Positions 41,562 to 49,401 of a stretch of DNA of 64,000 nt are shown here, piece by piece. The notes under the pieces are model-generated. The model saw nothing but the letters and a program-made list of their open reading frames with translations. It was not told where the DNA came from and searched no databases. Numbering within the stretch: the stretch's first letter is position 1; each line of letters starts with the position of its first letter. Position numbers and translations under genes: made by a program. This stretch comes from Tichowtungia sp964398915 (lineage in GTDB: Bacteria > Verrucomicrobiota > Kiritimatiellia > Kiritimatiellales > Tichowtungiaceae), in assembly GCA_964398915.1 (NCBI GenBank), contig CAYNOR010000010.1:1-64000 (forward strand), given 5' to 3'.

Positions 41562-42041
41562 ATGAAACCGAAAGTGTACATTGAAACCAGTGTGATCAGC
41601 TATCTTGTCGCTGATATGTCAGAAAATGTCCGGATCAGCGGACACCAATTAGCTACACACGATTTCTGGGAGTTGTTGCCCGATTTCAATGTATTCATTT
41701 CCGACACGGTTGTTGAGGAAGCGTCCAAAGGGGATGAAGGGAAAGCTCAAGACCGTCTCTGGGGAATTCGTGATTTTCCCGTGTTGGAAATCGATGAAAA
41801 AACACAGGCGCTGGCTATTCAGCTGGTCAGCGGGAAAGCAATACCGGAGAGGTGCCCGGAAGACGCACTGCATATTGCCGTGGCGGCAATTAATGAAGTG
41901 GAATTCATCGTTACATGGAATTTTAAGCATATAAACAATCCGTTCATGATGCGGAAAATCAGTGATATTGTAACCAATGCAGGATATCGTATGCCTGTTA
42001 TTTGTTCGCCGGAAGAATTTATGGAGGCTGAGCATGACTGA
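41562..42041 (+). CDS. PIN-domain VapC-like toxin
   Basis: 159 residues. PIN domains are Mg-dependent ribonucleases and VapC types are toxins. The N-terminal KVYIETSVISYLV carries the first acidic residue (Glu instead of the more usual Asp). DTVVEEASKGD and PEDALHIAVAAINEVEFIVTWNFKHINN supply the remaining acidic and Asn positions. The gene lies just before a small helical protein that overlaps it by 8 bp (ATGACTGA), the usual toxin-antitoxin coupling, though here with the toxin first. It is isolated among repeats, suggesting acquisition. Confidence 0.82.
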   Translation: MKPKVYIETSVISYLVADMSENVRISGHQLATHDFWELLPDFNVFISDTVVEEASKGDEGKAQDRLWGIRDFPVLEIDEKTQALAIQLVSGKAIPERCPEDALHIAVAAINEVEFIVTWNFKHINNPFMMRKISDIVTNAGYRMPVICSPEEFMEAEHD

Positions 42042-42294
42042 TCCAATTGTTGAAGAGATAAGAAAATATCGTGATGAGCATGCCCGCAAATTTAATTACG
42101 ATCTAAATAGAATCTGTGAAGATTTCCGTAAGCACCGGGAAGAACGCCTGGCAAAACTGAAGAACTGCCGACCGGATAATACAGCCTGCCGAAAATCTGT
42201 GTCCGGACGGGAACGCCTCTGCGTCGCGGAAGAACCGGCGGAATACAAGGCGAAGCCGGAGGACGGAAGGCCGAAGCAGACGACTGAAGACTGA
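42034..42294 (+). CDS. Putative antitoxin partner of the PIN toxin
   Basis: 86 residues. The first 45 (DPIVEEIRKYRDEHARKFN, then YDLNRICEDFRKHREERL) are helical and charged, and match the small protein often found after this PIN subfamily. The last 40 residues (after LAKLKN) look unrelated. They are encoded by sequence that runs into a word-type repeat (42277-42295), whose TGA serves as stop, so the C-terminus may be an extension gained through the repeat. Start ATG 42034 overlaps the toxin stop. Confidence 0.7.
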   Translation: MTDPIVEEIRKYRDEHARKFNYDLNRICEDFRKHREERLAKLKNCRPDNTACRKSVSGRERLCVAEEPAEYKAKPEDGRPKQTTED

Positions 42295-42460
42295 ACTGCG
42301 CTTTCTATTCGTTGCGTGCTTCATTCGTTGTGAGAAGTGTACGTTGCACAGCGAATCCACAAAAATGTATCACGACGCAGACGATGTGATTTGTGGAGAC
42401 GGCCTATTCGTTGGCACCCGGAACGCCTCTTCCGGACTGGATGAACCCCGCAAGCTCATC

Positions 42461-42490
42461 GGCTGCCACGGAAGGGTTTCGACAAAATCA
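42461..42490. repeat. CCACGGAAGGG repeat, copy 2
   Basis: GGCTGCCACGGAAGGGTTTC followed by GACAAAATCA, the partner of 41316-41344. Confidence 0.65.
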
Positions 42491-42590
42491 TGAGGAGGCC
42501 CATGGTAAATCCGGTTGCTTGCAACTGGATAATTTTTTGTGCAGGGAAGCCGGTTGACGAGCAAACGGCTGTACTCAGTCAGGGCCCCTC

Positions 42591-42629
42591 AGAAGACAGA
42601 CGACTGAAGACAGACGACTGAAGACTGAA
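42591..42629. repeat. Tandem word repeat
   Basis: Two and a half units of roughly GACTGAAGACAGAC. Its last 19 bases are identical to 42277-42295, the end of the antitoxin gene. Confidence 0.65.
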
Positions 42630-42641
42630 TGACCGCAAAGT

Positions 42642-42700
42642 CGCGAAGACGCTAAGAAATAAAACTCGACCTCTACCCTTTGCTTCTTTGTGTCTTCGCG
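42642..42700. repeat. Inverted repeat with 17-bp arms
   Basis: CGCGAAGACGCTAAGAA (42642-42658) and TTCTTTGTGTCTTCGCG (42684-42700) match at 14 of 17 pairs around a 25-base loop. No T-run follows. Confidence 0.6.
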
Positions 42701-43045
42701 GTCAAAAATTCCCAGCATTTTTCTACAAAAAAGTTGCGTTGACTGCATACCGCCAAAGCCTTGCCTAGACAAAGGGATTTTCAGAGGGTAGATTCATACC
42801 GCTGATTAAGCGGATGAACACGGATTCCATTGAAACATGGGTTCACGGGACAGAAAAAGGGAAACGAAAAAAAATATCGAATAACCAATAACTAAAAATT
42901 TAATGCGTTAACGCGCAGTATTGCTTCGGTCTAAAACCGCCAAAATTTTTGTGTGAAGCGAGACACGCGGAGACGCGTCCCATGTGGGCGCGGCTCCCTG
43001 TCTTGTGTTTCACACAGGGGCTTGGCGGTCCCTCGACCGAGGCAC

Positions 43046-43101
43046 GGACTTGGAGTCCGCGCCCCTTTTTTTGGCGGACTCCGGAATCAAGGAGTGCCGC
43101 C
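43046..43101 (+). promoter_or_regulatory. Alternative-hairpin leader masking the Shine-Dalgarno site
   Basis: GGCGGACTCC (43073-43082) can pair with GGAGTGCCGCC (43091-43101), burying the GGAG ribosome-binding site of the gene at 43103, with one bulged base. The same strand (43074-43082) pairs perfectly with an upstream GGAGTCCGC (43052-43060), and GGACT/AGTCC (43046-43058) forms a third stem. The mutually exclusive stems look like a translational switch. No ligand class is recognised. Confidence 0.5.
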
Positions 43102-43102
43102 G

Positions 43103-46100
43103 ATGAAAAAATGGATGAAGATTGCAGGATTGTTGCTGTTGACGGTTCCCGTCGCAGTGAAAGCCGGAGATTACACTTACACGACCAATAACGGCACGAT
43201 CACCATCACTGACTACGCCGGCGCCAGTGATGCGGTGACGATCACAAACCAGATTAATGGCATGCCTGTCACCAGCATCGGGAGCATGGCATTCTACTAC
43301 TGCACCAGTTCGCGCATTACAATTCCCTCCAGCGTTACCAACATCGGGAACTATGCGTTCATTGGCTGCACCCGTCTGACTGGAATATACTTCTTAGGCG
43401 ATGCCCCTAGGGTCGGTTCAAACGTGTTCTTAAATGATAATTCTGCGATCGTCTATCACTTGTCCGGAGCCACCGGATGGCCTACGGTTCCAGGTGTGTG
43501 GGCCGGTCGCCCGACCGCGCTGTGTTCCCGTCTCACCATTAACGGCGGCACTTGGAGCGGATGGTACGCCTACCAGCAGCAGGTGGCGATTACTGCGAAT
43601 GCTCCAGCTGGTGGGTATATCTTTACCCAGTGGGTCGGCGACACACAGTATGTGGCAAGCGTTACCTCCGCGACCACAACAGTGACTATGCCCGCGCAAG
43701 CGGCCTCCCTGACCGCAACGTACGGACTGCTGGCACGCAATGTGAAAGTTTCACAGCGGCCTGGAACCAAGTTAGTCGAAATAACATATGATCTTTTCAG
43801 CCCAACAACCAATGCAGTTCCGGTGGCGCTATACATAAGTAATGTTACAAATTTAGTGAACGCGACGAACCTGACCGGAGATGTCGGAACGCGAGTGACC
43901 ACTGGCGTTGGCAAGTCCATTGTTTGGAACATGGGCGCGGACTGGCCCGGATATGTTGCGTCGAGAGCAGTCTTTACCGTGGCCGTTTGTCTTCCTGGCG
44001 GTGACCCTGCTGCAGTTGCTTGGGAATCTGTAGGTGGAGGCTGGATAAAAAACACCTACACCAATGGCGCTATCACTTGGAGCGGACCAACCGAAATGTG
44101 GCCAGCGCTATCCTCTGGAGGCATGAGTTGGTATGACGCCGTGAGCTATTGCAGCAACTTAACCTATGCCGGATATTCCGACTGGCAAATACCTGATTTT
44201 TATACGCTGATGGATAAATATTACCAAAAAAGCTACTTTGATAATATGTACCCGGGTATTTCTTGGTCGGCTCGTAGCTCCGACGCCGATCCATCCCAAG
44301 CGTATTATGTGTATCTGGGCAGCCTTAATGATCTTTATCTCATGGGTATCACCCCTAAAGCCAACCGTAGTTGGGATGTGTGGCCGGTTCGTAGCCCAAC
44401 CTCATCAATTGCGCCAGCAAGTAACTTGGCAAGTATTGATGCTCGCGATTATACTCTGATGGTTTCGTCTGTGTATGGAACACCGCTTCCTGCCGTTGGA
44501 ACCAACTTGTATGCATGGGGCTCAACCGTTACTTGTTCTGTGCAAGGCGTGGTGAGCGAGCGCATCAATGGCGCCTGTTCCGGCTGGACAGGAACAGGCG
44601 ATGTCCCTTCATCAGGGACCGGAAATTCAACAGTTGTCGTTTTTTTGACCAACCTGAACTCTTCCATCATTTGGAGCTGTATAGCGACAATTTCGGATTT
44701 GTGGGCCTCAAATGTGACGGCTACACAACGTCCCGGAACCAAACTGGTAGATATTTCTTACGGTGTATTCAGCGCCAAAACAAACAGCGTTGGTGTTTCT
44801 CTGGCTGTTTTAAGTGGGACGAACGCGATTAATGCCTTGGCGGTTTCCGGTGCAGTCGGATCTGGCATCACTACTGGTGCGGTGAAGACTATCGTTTGGA
44901 ATGCAGGCACAGATTGGAACGGGAATATAGACAATCTCACCATCCGGATACTCGGGCAGGATGCACAAGGCGCAGGGGCCACAACTCCCGCAGGTAAAGT
45001 ATGGATTCCGGCAGGCCAAAACAGCGGAACCGATCCGGATGCCGGTGCTTATTCGATAACCGTTACCAATTCACTTTTCATGGATGCCAGTGAAATCACC
45101 AAAGCGCAATGGGATGCGGTCTATGTCTGGGCGGTGACGAATGGTTACAGCTTTGATAATGCCGGTTCCGGTAAAGCGACTAACCATCCGGTGCAAATGC
45201 TCAACTGGTACGACTGTGTGAAGTGGTGCAATGCCCGAAGCCAGATGGACGGGTGGACACCTTGTTACACAACGAACGGTGTGATCTATAAGTCCGGACA
45301 AAATACCAATGTGGCGTGTAATGTTTCCGTTACTGGCTATCGGTTGCCAACCAGTTTGGAGTGGGAATATGCCACCCGTGGTGGACTGAGCGGCAAGCGC
45401 TTCTCGTGGGGTGACACCATCACACACAGTAACGGCAATTACTACAGCTTGGCTTCGGATACCAATGATGTGAGCGCGACGCGCGGATTCCAACCGGCCT
45501 ATGCGACGGGTGACAATCCGTACACCAGTCCTGTCGGTTCGTTTGCGCCAAACGGCTACGGACTTTATGACATGGCCGGTAATGTATATGAATGGTGTTG
45601 GGAATTATCTGGCTCGAGCCGGACTGTCCGGGGCGGAAGTTGGCGGGACGGCGCGTTCAATGCGCGTTGCAATGCCGCAAACTGGCTTGCCCCCGGTAGC
45701 GCAGACGATAGCTTTGGTTTTCGCACCGTCCAGCGGGCCAGTTCTTCCACGTCAGCGGAAACGCCTGCTGTGATTCCGGTTGACACCCGCGATTACCAAT
45801 TGATCATTTCTTCGGAACGCGGTACGCCGTCTCCAAGCATCGGAACCAATCTTTACGCATGGCGGGCCACGGTAACCGGTTCGGTAAACAGTTCCGTAAC
45901 ATCGGGTCTGACCAATTGGACTTCGGCGGGTTGGAGCGGTTCGGGTTCTGTTGCCGTGTTGGGATCATCCACAAACACCGGCAATTTCACACTAACCAGT
46001 CTTGTTTCTTCTATTGTCTGGAACTGGAACACCAATTACTGGATTGAAACAGTGACGAGTGGTGAAGGGCAGGTATCGGGTGGTAACCGATGGATTGCGA

Positions 46101-46612
46101 GCGGTTCCTATGCCGCAGTAAGCGCCAATCCGTCGAATGGCTGGCTGTTCATGGGCTGGAGTGGCGATGCTTTCGGCGATTACACGGAAACCAATATCAT
46201 CATTCCGATGGTTCGTCCGGTTTCAATCACCGCGACATTTTCGAATGATGCCGACAGCGACGGATTGCTCAATACGAATGAAACCGCGCTGGGAACCGAT
46301 CCGCGCCGCAGAGATTCCGATGGCGACGGCATGGACGACCCGCATGAACTGATTTCGGGAACCTCTCCGACCAATCGCGCCAGTGTGCTGGCGGTACAGC
46401 TTTCAACTGACGTTTCCGCTAATCAGATTTCGTGGTACGGCGTAAGCGGCAGGTATTACCAACTGGAATACACCGACAACCTCACCAACGGCTGGACTCC
46501 AAAAGGCTCAGTCAGTTCCGGTGCCAACGCGCAGATTATGAAGCTGGACATCAGCACTGGAGCCGGACGGTTCTACCGCATTCGCGTCAGTAGCAGTCCG
46601 GCGGGATTTTAG
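43103..46612 (+). CDS. Large mosaic surface protein with LRR and SUMF1 domains
   Basis: 1169 residues. A signal peptide (MKIAGLLLLTVPVAVKA) is followed by BspA-type leucine-rich repeats (about 25-125; SIGSMAFYYC, IPSSVTNIGNYAFIGC) and a repeat-type beta domain (about 147-210). A RPGTKLVEITYD module follows and recurs near residue 540. A DUF1566-like segment (about 306-430; WYDAVSYCSNL, SDWQIPDFYTLM) leads to a SUMF1/formylglycine-enzyme-like domain at about 629-877. That domain shows PVQMLNWYDCVKWCNARS, GYRLPTSLEWEYATRGG, AGNVYEWCWE and RGGSWRD. A beta domain (GEGQVSGG...GWSGDAFG) and a Ca-binding type 3 repeat (about 1048-1090) end the protein. AAGGAG lies before ATG 43103. It is probably a cell-surface or secreted product; the SUMF1 domain may serve as a lectin-like scaffold rather than an enzyme. 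Confidence 0.82.
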   Translation: MKKWMKIAGLLLLTVPVAVKAGDYTYTTNNGTITITDYAGASDAVTITNQINGMPVTSIGSMAFYYCTSSRITIPSSVTNIGNYAFIGCTRLTGIYFLGDAPRVGSNVFLNDNSAIVYHLSGATGWPTVPGVWAGRPTALCSRLTINGGTWSGWYAYQQQVAITANAPAGGYIFTQWVGDTQYVASVTSATTTVTMPAQAASLTATYGLLARNVKVSQRPGTKLVEITYDLFSPTTNAVPVALYISNVTNLVNATNLTGDVGTRVTTGVGKSIVWNMGADWPGYVASRAVFTVAVCLPGGDPAAVAWESVGGGWIKNTYTNGAITWSGPTEMWPALSSGGMSWYDAVSYCSNLTYAGYSDWQIPDFYTLMDKYYQKSYFDNMYPGISWSARSSDADPSQAYYVYLGSLNDLYLMGITPKANRSWDVWPVRSPTSSIAPASNLASIDARDYTLMVSSVYGTPLPAVGTNLYAWGSTVTCSVQGVVSERINGACSGWTGTGDVPSSGTGNSTVVVFLTNLNSSIIWSCIATISDLWASNVTATQRPGTKLVDISYGVFSAKTNSVGVSLAVLSGTNAINALAVSGAVGSGITTGAVKTIVWNAGTDWNGNIDNLTIRILGQDAQGAGATTPAGKVWIPAGQNSGTDPDAGAYSITVTNSLFMDASEITKAQWDAVYVWAVTNGYSFDNAGSGKATNHPVQMLNWYDCVKWCNARSQMDGWTPCYTTNGVIYKSGQNTNVACNVSVTGYRLPTSLEWEYATRGGLSGKRFSWGDTITHSNGNYYSLASDTNDVSATRGFQPAYATGDNPYTSPVGSFAPNGYGLYDMAGNVYEWCWELSGSSRTVRGGSWRDGAFNARCNAANWLAPGSADDSFGFRTVQRASSSTSAETPAVIPVDTRDYQLIISSERGTPSPSIGTNLYAWRATVTGSVNSSVTSGLTNWTSAGWSGSGSVAVLGSSTNTGNFTLTSLVSSIVWNWNTNYWIETVTSGEGQVSGGNRWIASGSYAAVSANPSNGWLFMGWSGDAFGDYTETNIIIPMVRPVSITATFSNDADSDGLLNTNETALGTDPRRRDSDGDGMDDPHELISGTSPTNRASVLAVQLSTDVSANQISWYGVSGRYYQLEYTDNLTNGWTPKGSVSSGANAQIMKLDISTGAGRFYRIRVSSSPAGF

Positions 46613-46663
46613 TGAATAACCCAATTTGGGAATTTGAAACAGGGTACACCGAAGGAGAAAATT

Positions 46664-46813
46664 ATGAGTTATTGTGAAAGCCGAAAGCATCCGAACTGCA
46701 TGCGAGATGAGGGCGTAAAATATTGTGAGTCGTTAGACATGGATTTATGCCCCCTTTGCAAAAAAATAGAGTTAGAAACAGCAAGACTGGAAGATCAAGA
46801 AGAAGATGATTAG
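46664..46813 (+). CDS. Small Cys-rich protein (49 residues)
   Basis: Too short for most gene callers. GAAGGAG stands seven bases before the ATG, an excellent ribosome-binding site. The product starts SYCESRKHPNC and contains CESLDMDLCPLCKK, giving six Cys residues, two of them in a CPLC knuckle, then an acidic tail (EDQEEDD). It may bind zinc. It lies 51 bp after the giant surface-protein gene and may share its transcript. I know no family for it. Confidence 0.6.
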   Translation: MSYCESRKHPNCMRDEGVKYCESLDMDLCPLCKKIELETARLEDQEEDD

Positions 46814-46987
46814 GAGTTAATCTGCTTTTTCAGTTTGTAATCCTGAACCATATTAACCGGCGCGACAGGCAGGGCTCAGCGTACAAAAGCTCCAAAGTTG
46901 GCAAAGGCGGAAGTCAGGGTTAATGTCGAATATCGGTAGTCGTGATGCCAATATTCAACAACAGATCCAGTTTGGAATTTGCGTTAA

Positions 46988-47869
46988 TTAGCGTCCATTC
47001 GCGGTTAACCGTTTCCGAACCTTGGAGATCATCACAGCATCAACCAGCGCGGCGGAGATGAATCGGCGGACGAAGGCTCCGAAATGGGCGACGGCGGTGA
47101 CGCGGGTGCGGATCGGCGGACGTCGGCTTTCCAGGCATTGGAGAATTTTCTCAGCGACGGCTTCCGGCGGTTTCATGAATTTTTCTGCCGTGCGGGCGGC
47201 CCGGCCGGTTTTGCGGGTTTCGATGGCTTTCTTATAAAATTCCGCGAATGGTGAGTCGGGATTTTGCGTATAACGTTCGGTGCGGTGCGCCAGATTTTCG
47301 GAAAACTTCGTTTCAATCGGCCCCGGCTGGATAATGGAAACGGCGACGCCGGAATCGAACAGTTCCCGCCGCAGGGCGTCGGAGAGCGCTTCAACTGCAA
47401 ATTTCGAAGCGGAGTAAACTCCGGCGAAAGGCAGGCTTAACTCGCCCAGCACGGAGCTGACGTTAATGATGCGCCCGTATCCCTGTTTGCGGAAAAGGGG
47501 GATAAAGCGGGCGGTCAGCTCCTGTAATCCAAAGACATTGACTTCAAAAATATCGCGGAGCATGGCGCGCGGGGCGTCTTCAATAGCCGAAGTCAGCCCG
47601 AAGCCGGCGTTATTGACGATGGCACCGAGTTGTCCGCCGAAGCGTTTCAGCACGAGGTCGGTTGCGTTGGCAATCGAGGTGCTGTCGGCGACGTCGAGGG
47701 CGACGGGATCGAACCCTTCGGCGCGGAGCATATCGAGGTCGGCGGGTTTACGGGCGGTCGGGGCGACCTGCCAGCCGTGTTCGCGCAGAAGCCGCGCTGT
47801 GGCCAGTCCGATACCTGACGAGCAGCCGGTGACCAGCACTGTTTTCGGATGTATTGCAGGATATTTCAT
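46988..47869 (-). CDS. SDR family NAD(P)-dependent oxidoreductase
   Basis: 293 residues, classical short-chain dehydrogenase. The nucleotide-binding TGCSSGIGLATARLL is near residue 17, NNAGFG near residue 90, the catalytic Ser in INVSSVLGELSLP, and YSASKFAVEAL holds the Tyr-x-x-x-Lys pair near residue 158. IIQPGPIETKF follows. The substrate is unknown; a retinol/ketoreductase-like fold is indicated. ATG 47869 has GGAG six bases upstream, and that SD lies inside one arm of a dispersed palindrome (47874). A second copy (47128) encodes LQCLE near the C-terminus. Divergent from tig. Confidence 0.9.
   Translation of the reverse strand: MKYPAIHPKTVLVTGCSSGIGLATARLLREHGWQVAPTARKPADLDMLRAEGFDPVALDVADSTSIANATDLVLKRFGGQLGAIVNNAGFGLTSAIEDAPRAMLRDIFEVNVFGLQELTARFIPLFRKQGYGRIINVSSVLGELSLPFAGVYSASKFAVEALSDALRRELFDSGVAVSIIQPGPIETKFSENLAHRTERYTQNPDSPFAEFYKKAIETRKTGRAARTAEKFMKPPEAVAEKILQCLESRRPPIRTRVTAVAHFGAFVRRFISAALVDAVMISKVRKRLTANGR
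47128..47144. repeat. Dispersed 17-bp palindrome, one mismatch (SDR gene)
   Basis: TTTCCA-GGCAT-TGGAGA, encoding LQCLE on the minus strand. Confidence 0.65.
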
Positions 47870-47873
47870 TGTG

Positions 47874-47890
47874 TCTCCAAGGATTGGAAA
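47874..47890. repeat. Dispersed 17-bp palindrome, one mismatch (SDR leader)
   Basis: TCTCCA-AGGAT-TGGAAA; on the minus strand its degenerate arm supplies the GGAG ribosome-binding site of the SDR gene. Confidence 0.7.
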
Positions 47891-47904
47891 ACTAGCCGCT
47901 CTCC

Positions 47905-47921
47905 TTTCCAATGTCTGGAAA
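47905..47921. repeat. Dispersed 17-bp palindrome, perfect copy (SDR-tig gap)
   Basis: TTTCCA-ATGTC-TGGAAA in the divergent gap, 15 bp from the previous copy. Confidence 0.75.
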
Positions 47922-47945
47922 AATCGGAGATTAGAATCCGTGGGT

Positions 47946-48002
47946 TTGGAAATTGACCTCGCCGGAGGTGTACCGTATTCTGTGCCGCTTTTAAATTTCC
48001 AA
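47946..48002. repeat. Inverted repeat in the tig leader
   Basis: TTGGAAATT (47946-47954) and AATTTCCAA (47994-48002) are perfect 9-bp arms, like the palindrome's two halves separated by 39 bp. The second arm ends about 5 bp before the tig ribosome-binding site. Confidence 0.5.
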
Positions 48003-48019
48003 TTAATAGGAGAATTTTG

Positions 48020-49315
48020 ATGAAGGTTTCAATGAAAAGTGTCGGGGCGTGCCGCCAGACGATTAAAATCGAAGTGCCTGCCGAGACGGTAGCCGCTGAG
48101 CGTGCCGAATTGCTCAACTATTATGCCCGGGGCGTCAGCGTGCCGGGTTTTCGTAAGGGCCATGCTCCCAAAGCATTGGTAGAGAAGAAGTTTGCAAAAG
48201 ATATGGCCTCTGATCTGAAGGATCGTGTAGTGCCTAAGTTTTACCACGAAGCCATTGAGCAGGAAAAAGTCAAAGTGGTTAAGGTCGTGGATGTCAGCGA
48301 GCCGGAAATTGCCGACGGCAAGCCGCTCAAATTTGAAGTGACGGTTGATGTGGTTCCGGAATTCAAGTTGCCGAAGTATGAAGGCATCACCATTAAGGCT
48401 GAAAAAACCGATGTCTCTGAGAAACAGATTGATGAGACCGTCGAAAGCATTCTGCGCCAGCACGCGACCTATGAAGACGTCGAAGGATGCTCCGCTAAAG
48501 AAAAAAACCTGGTTCAGGTTTCCTATGAATCGACCATCGGCGGTCAGCCGCTGGAAGAAAAGGTTCCGCAGGCTCGCGGACTCGGACGCGGCACGGGGTA
48601 CTGGATTACCTGCGACGACGAAGCGTTCCTGCCGGGTATGGGCAAAGCCCTGATCGGCACGAAGATTGGTGACAAGAAAGACGTTACGGTTAAATTCCCG
48701 GAAGGCTTTATTGTAAAGGAGCTGGCCGGTATGAAGGCCGAATTTAAGGTCGAAGTCACCGGCATGCGCGAAACGAAACTGCCGGAGCTCAACGAAGAAT
48801 TCCTGAAGAAACTCCACATGGAGTCCGAAGCTGAATTGCGCAAAAACATCCGCGAGCACCTCGAAGAAGCGGCAAAGAATAAGGAAAAAGGCCGCCAGCA
48901 GGATGAGGTTTGCGAATTCCTCCTCAAGAAGACCAAAATTGAAGTGCCGGAAAGCGCTGTGCAGGAACAGGCCCGTAATCTGACGTATGAGCTGGCCCGC
49001 CAGCGTATGATGCGCGGCATGAGTCAGGAGCAGATCAAAGCGCAGAGCGAAGACATGTTCAAAGAAGCCAAAGAAAAGGCTGAAGAACAGGTCAAGCTCC
49101 GTTACATCATTATGGCGATTGCTGATGAAGAAAGCGTTAAGGTTGAAGCGCAGGAAGTATCCGACGAAGTAGTCCGGATGGCTATTCAGCAACGTCAGGA
49201 TGCCGCAGAATATCGCAAAAAGCTGGAAAAGGAAGATCAGCTTGACCTAGTGGCCGATCAGCTTCGCTTTACCAAAACGATTGAGCTCGTACTCGAAAAA
49301 GCAAAAATTAAATAG
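48020..49315 (+). CDS. tig: Trigger factor
   Basis: 431 residues, ribosome-bound chaperone and prolyl isomerase. The N-terminal ribosome-binding motif is represented by VPGFRKGHAPKALVEKKF near residue 37, followed by a PPIase domain (about 155-240; PGMGKALIGTKIGDKKDVTVKFPE) and a long helical C-terminal domain rich in Lys and Glu. AGGAG lies eight bases before ATG 48020; the TTG one codon earlier is not needed. It leads the tig-clpP-clpX set on the same strand, an order common in bacteria. Confidence 0.94.
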   Translation: MKVSMKSVGACRQTIKIEVPAETVAAERAELLNYYARGVSVPGFRKGHAPKALVEKKFAKDMASDLKDRVVPKFYHEAIEQEKVKVVKVVDVSEPEIADGKPLKFEVTVDVVPEFKLPKYEGITIKAEKTDVSEKQIDETVESILRQHATYEDVEGCSAKEKNLVQVSYESTIGGQPLEEKVPQARGLGRGTGYWITCDDEAFLPGMGKALIGTKIGDKKDVTVKFPEGFIVKELAGMKAEFKVEVTGMRETKLPELNEEFLKKLHMESEAELRKNIREHLEEAAKNKEKGRQQDEVCEFLLKKTKIEVPESAVQEQARNLTYELARQRMMRGMSQEQIKAQSEDMFKEAKEKAEEQVKLRYIIMAIADEESVKVEAQEVSDEVVRMAIQQRQDAAEYRKKLEKEDQLDLVADQLRFTKTIELVLEKAKIK

Positions 49316-49320
49316 GGATT

Positions 49321-49388
49321 GGATATTAGATATTCGTTATTTGCGAATAACCAATATCGAATAACAAATAACGGAGCCGGACGGCTCC
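49321..49388. repeat. Word repeat and GC hairpin between tig and clpP
   Basis: ATATTCGTTATTTG-type words face CGAATAACAAATAACG (about 49321-49372). A perfect hairpin GGAGCCG-GA-CGGCTCC follows (49373-49388) and ends just before the clpP ribosome-binding site. It has no T-run; it may insulate or stabilise the clpP transcript. Confidence 0.55.
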
Positions 49389-49401
49389 TGAAAGGGCACA
49401 A

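Larger units (their letters stand above)
42295..43102. other. 808-bp non-coding repeat island before the surface protein
   Basis: Contents in order: a hairpin (ATCCACAAA against TTTGTGGA, about 42355-42398); copy 2 of the CCACGGAAGGG repeat (42461-42490); CAGACGACTGAAG word repeats (42591-42629); an inverted repeat of CGCGAAGACGCTAAGAA against TTCTTTGTGTCTTCGCG (42642-42700); a GCGGATGAACACGGAT-type word (about 42799-42829); the palindrome GCGTTAACGC (42905-42914); then the GC-rich leader of the next gene. No supported gene. Confidence 0.6.

Noticed and set aside
48029..49192. 387-codon open frame antisense to trigger factor
   Set aside because: Low-complexity Phe/Leu-rich translation mirrors the Lys/Glu-rich tig sequence; no ribosome-binding site and no domain.
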